From CAWVWF01 sp963933885 (GTDB taxonomy: Bacteria > Bacteroidota > Bacteroidia > Flavobacteriales_C > GCA-002722245), in contig CAWVWF010000186.1 in NCBI GenBank assembly GCA_963933885.1, positions 1-6,335 on the forward strand: a stretch of 6,335 nt of DNA, written 5' to 3'. The stretch's first letter is position 1. Every line of letters starts with the position of its first letter. This document shows positions 5,713-6,335 of the stretch, piece by piece. The translations under genes and the position numbers were made by a program. Under the pieces are notes generated by a model, which was not told the DNA's origin, ran no database searches, and saw only the letters and a list, made by a program, of their open reading frames with translations.

Positions 5713-5772
5713 ATGAAATTTGATTTTTTTTCATATTTTTTTTTCAAATATTAATTTTACTGTTATAATTGC

Positions 5773-5796
5773 ATGAGATACAAAAAGATAGCGTGA
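5773..5796 (+). promoter_or_regulatory. Candidate 7-codon upstream ORF abutting aroK
   Basis: ATG at 5773 opens the peptide MRYKKIA, and its TGA (5794-5796) shares one base with the aroK ATG (5796-5798) as TGATG. Such an arrangement can couple translation of the main gene to the short ORF. It exists only if transcription starts upstream of 5773, for example after the -7-like TAATTTTA at 5752-5759, which lacks a good -33 element. There is no protein-level evidence, so a chance frame is a real possibility. Confidence 0.2.
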
Positions 5797-6314
5797 TGAA
5801 GTTTGATAAAGTTTTTTTAATTGGTTTTATGGGATGTGGGAAATCTACGTTCGGGAAGAAGTTAGCAAAGCAATTAAATTGGGATTTTGTAGATCTTGAT
5901 GATTATATAGAAGAACAAGAAGGAACTTCGATTCCAGAGATCTTTGCTAGTAAAGGTGAAGCTCATTTTAGATCTCTAGAAAGTAAAGCTGTTGACTCTG
6001 CTTCTAAGTGGAAGAAAACAATAATTAGTACTGGAGGAGGGACACCATGTTTTAATAATAATATCACTGCAATTAATAATATTGGATTGTCTGTTTATAT
6101 AGAACTATCCCCTGAGGTCTTAAAATCTAGATTAGAAGGAGAAAAGTCCAAGCGACCACTTATTGCGGATTTATCAGATGGTGAATTACTAGGCTTCATT
6201 GAAAATAAATTGAACGAACGTTCTGGATATTACACCAAAAGTAAAATCGTTTTTGAATACACAGATGAGGCAGAAGCTGGTTTTGTAGAAACTCTAAAAG
6301 CTGAATTGATATAA
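5796..6314 (+). CDS. aroK: Shikimate kinase
   Basis: This enzyme phosphorylates shikimate at the 3-hydroxyl with ATP in the cytoplasm, the fifth step of the chorismate pathway to aromatic amino acids. Numbered from ATG 5796, the 172-residue protein has Walker A GFMGCGKST (10-18) and the shikimate-binding DLDDYIE (33-39, Asp35). It also has HFRSLE (57-62) with Arg59, the STGGGTP loop (78-84) with three glycines, the lid KRPLI with Arg120, and the nucleotide-contacting Arg142 in NERSGYY. The length matches the usual 165-180 residues. An in-frame TTG at 5769 would add nine residues (LHEIQKDSV) that look unlike the family; ATG 5796 puts the first strand (KVFLIGFMG) at the normal distance from the N-terminus. 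The gene is divergent from tRNA-Lys. No terminator hairpin is visible in the 21 bases after the stop, only a T-rich run. Confidence 0.96.
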   Translation: MKFDKVFLIGFMGCGKSTFGKKLAKQLNWDFVDLDDYIEEQEGTSIPEIFASKGEAHFRSLESKAVDSASKWKKTIISTGGGTPCFNNNITAINNIGLSVYIELSPEVLKSRLEGEKSKRPLIADLSDGELLGFIENKLNERSGYYTKSKIVFEYTDEAEAGFVETLKAELI

Positions 6315-6335
6315 TTTTTTTATTAAACTAAATAT

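Noticed and set aside
5769..5795. TTG at 5769 as the start of shikimate kinase
   Set aside because: The added nine residues have no counterpart in the family, and ATG 5796 fits the usual distance to the Walker A strand.
6315..6335. T-rich sequence after aroK as a terminator
   Set aside because: There is a run of Ts but no stem before it within the visible sequence, so it cannot be called.

Overview
This AT-rich window looks like ordinary chromosome of a member of the Bacteroidota, most likely a Flavobacteriales-type bacterium. Four things point there. The promoter elements fit the Bacteroidota consensus TTTG-N19-TAnnTTTG, and the match is perfect upstream of the tRNA. Shine-Dalgarno sites are absent and starts are preceded by A/T-rich sequence. 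There are several short lipoproteins. The families present (RecQ with a C-terminal HTH extension, a DUF6503-like lipoprotein, DUF1573, a thioredoxin lipoprotein) are typical of that phylum. I see no phage, transposon, CRISPR or defence-island signature.

Layout from left to right. A possible 3' tail of an upstream gene (1-54) overlaps the GTG start of recQ (51-2150, +). recQ converges on a DUF6503-like lipoprotein gene (2154-2831, -) with only 3 bp between them. A 105-bp gap with a small palindrome follows, then a 40-codon lipoprotein gene (2937-3059, +). This small gene runs tail-to-tail into a class I PLP-dependent aminotransferase gene (3056-4255, -), and both stop codons are read from the same TTAA. 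Next come the aminotransferase promoter region and a strong terminator (4361-4394), which ends a probable two-gene minus-strand unit: a thioredoxin-fold lipoprotein (4973-5503) upstream of a secreted DUF1573 protein (4414-4893). A second terminator (5552-5578) closes a minus-strand tRNA-Lys(UUU) gene (5590-5662), which has a textbook promoter at 5682-5712. Divergent from the tRNA is aroK (shikimate kinase). It probably starts at ATG 5796 rather than at the upstream TTG, and runs to 6314. No stretch longer than 300 bases lacks a gene.

How the genes relate. RecQ (DNA repair), AroK (chorismate pathway), the aminotransferase (amino-acid metabolism) and tRNA-Lys are independent housekeeping functions. 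The only pair that may work together is the thioredoxin lipoprotein and the four-cysteine DUF1573 protein. Both are exported, and they lie in the same direction with no terminator between them. I do not see a convincing new multi-gene system. The points most worth a second look are the tiny lipoprotein, the nine-A run in recQ at a domain boundary, the shared stop codons, and the 7-codon upstream ORF that touches the aroK start.
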